64,000 bases of DNA from Microglena sp. YARC (Eukaryota; Chlorophyta; Chlorophyceae; Chlamydomonadales; Chlamydomonadaceae). Positions 62,459 to 64,000 of this stretch are shown here, in pieces (positions within the stretch are counted from its first letter, which is position 1; each line of letters starts with the position of its first letter). A program made the position numbers and the translations under genes. The notes under the pieces are model-generated. The model worked only from the letters and a program-made list of their open reading frames with translations, was not told the DNA's origin and did not search any database. The DNA is taken from positions 11,786,187-11,850,186 of the forward strand of contig CM039464.1 in NCBI GenBank assembly GCA_022414725.1, written 5' to 3'.

Positions 62459-63860
62459 GTATCTCCATTTTTCATTTATATTACTGCATCTGTTTTCATT
62501 TTATTATGTTTTCTATCATCTAGCTAGAGGATGACCGTCTGCCTGTGACAGTATCTAAACTTTTTCATTAATATCGCTGCTTCATTCATTCTTGTTTTCA
62601 TTTTGTTCTGTTTTCATTTCAATCTGTTTTCAGTTTATTCTGTTTTCATTTCATTCTTTTTTCATTTCATCATATTTTCATTTTATTCTTTATTCATTTC
62701 ATCAGATTTTCATTTTTCTTCTGTTTTATTTACATCACATTTTTCATATTATTCTGTTTCCCTTTCATCACATTTTCATTTTATTCTGTACTCATTTCAT
62801 CACATTTTCATATTATTCTGTTTCCATTTCGTCACATTTTAATTTATTCTGTTCTCATTTCATCACATTTTCATTTTTTTAATTTCATCACATTTTCATA
62901 TTAATCTGTTTCCATTTCATCACATTTTCATTTTATTCTGTTCTCATTTCATCACATTTTCATTTTATTCTGTTTTTATTTCATCCAGCAAGTGGATGTC
63001 CTGTACCGGTAGCTCCATTTTTATCTAGCTTTTTAATCTCCTCTGCCTGTAACGGTACCTTCATTCTTCATTAACATTGCTGGTTCTGTTTGTTCTTTTT
63101 CTTCTGTTTCATTTCATTCTGTTTTCATTCCATCCAGCAAGAAGATGGCCTGTAACAGTATCTCCATTTTATATCTAGGCTGCCTTTAACTGTACCTCCA
63201 TTTTCATTAATATTGCTGCTTCTGTTTGTTCTTTTTATTCTGTTTCATTTCATTCTGTTTTCATTCCATCCAGCAAGAAGATGGCCAGTAACGGTATCTC
63301 CATTTAAAATCTAGTCTGCCTTTAACTGAATCTCAATATTTTCATTAATATTGCTGCTTCTGCTTTCTGTTTCTTATTCTGTTTCTTATTCTGTTTCTTT
63401 TTATTCTGTTTTCATTTCATCCAGCTGGAGGAAGACCGGCTGCTTGTAACAGTATCTCCATTGTTATCTTGCCTTTTTAATCTAGGCAGCCTGTAAGGGC
63501 ATCTCCATTTTTCATTAATATTGCTGCTTCTTTTTTCATTTTGTTCTGTTTTCAATTCATCCAGCATAAGGATGGCCTGTACTAGTATCTCCATTTTTGT
63601 ATCTAAGTTTTTTTTAATGTAAGCTGCCAGTAACTGTATCTCAATATTTTCAGTAATATTGCTGCTTCTGCTTTCTTTTTATTGTGTTTCATTTCATCCA
63701 GCTAGAGGAGGACCGACTGCCTGTAAAAGTATCTCCATTTTTTTATCTAAGTTTGTTTTTTATAGGCTGCCTTTAACGGTATCTCTATATTTTCATTTAT
63801 ATTGCTGCTTCTATTTTCTTCTGATTCTGTTCATTTCGTCCAGATAGAGGATGGCTGGCG
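62459..63860 (+). repeat. Array of mini-exon-like units between acceptor and donor
   Basis: About nine units of 130-160 bp (compressed or expanded by TTTCATTT runs). Each reads TTTCATCCAG|CTAGAGGA, GGACCGACTGCCTGTAACG|GTATCTCC, then TTTTTCATTAATATTGCTGC. The 27-30 base core between AG and GTATCT matches the end of the 62340 exon (LEEDRLPVT). Clear cores: 62520, 62990, 63133, 63262, 63420, 63556, 63700, 63840. Some have AAG or TAG changes that break the frame. Confidence 0.85.
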
Positions 63861-64000
63861 ACACACACACCTTGATCTGCCAGTGTAAGCAGATCAAGGT
63901 GTGTGTGTATCAGCAGATTAGTGTGTGTATCAGTGTGTGTACGTCACCAGATCAGTGTGAGTGTTTCAGCAGATCAGTGTGTATGTATCGTTGTGTGTGT
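63861..64000 (+). repeat. GTGTGTGTATCAGCAGATCA repeats
   Basis: An inverted pair CACACACACCTTGATCTGC / GCAGATCAAGGTGTGTGTG (about 63862-63908), then GTGTGTGTATCAG repeats to the window's end. Confidence 0.8.

Overview
The window is nuclear DNA from a flagellated unicellular eukaryote, most likely a green-lineage (prasinophyte-like) alga. Evidence: spliceosomal introns with GT..AG ends; a divergent pair of intronless core histone genes (H4 and H3) carrying metazoan/green-algal type 3' stem-loops; an algal/plant-like H3 with K53 and no cysteine; TTTAGGG-like motifs; a gene that looks like the cilium-specific dynein assembly factor DNAAF9/Shulin; and a very high load of minisatellites and small transposons. 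The species cannot be fixed from the sequence alone. There are no bacterial operons, CRISPR arrays or phage genes.

Layout. 1-15.2 kb: the 3' three quarters of a DNAAF9-like gene (+ strand). I rebuilt it as eight exons; most of their intron phases agree across junctions. The introns are filled with tandem, decaying copies of the adjoining exon edges. 15.2-20.3 kb: SINE-like and other dispersed repeats. 20.4-25.3 kb: a three-exon gene (+) for a protein of about eight beta-propeller-like repeats, again with exon-edge arrays in its introns. 25.3-27.3 kb: decayed copies of its last exon and small DNA transposons. 27.26-28.49 kb: the H4/H3 pair. 28.5-31.8 kb: a satellite present in opposite orientations, interrupted by the 3' part of a LINE. 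31.8-37 kb: an ankyrin-repeat pseudogene fragment, MITEs and unrecognised DNA. 37.28-37.75 kb: a two-exon reading frame with a mitochondrial-like presequence whose end runs into a repeat. 38.4-42 kb: a 3.6 kb satellite. 43-55.4 kb: further satellites (24, 34, 121 and 27 bp units), a second ankyrin fragment and scattered candidate exons. 55.4-64 kb: dispersed repeats, a candidate first exon, a 1.1 kb CACT/CACTCT microsatellite, and an array of mini-exon-like units running to the right edge.

The most interesting pattern is how introns and exons are built. In the two best gene models, exon edges with their splice sites are copied in tandem into the neighbouring intron. In three introns the same 12-23 bp sequence containing AG|GT lies at both the donor and the acceptor. 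This suggests introns that arose or grew by tandem duplication of AGGT-containing exon edges. Transposons (hAT-like MITEs with 8-bp target duplications and a tRNA-derived SINE) then inserted into these arrays, including into a splice acceptor tract.
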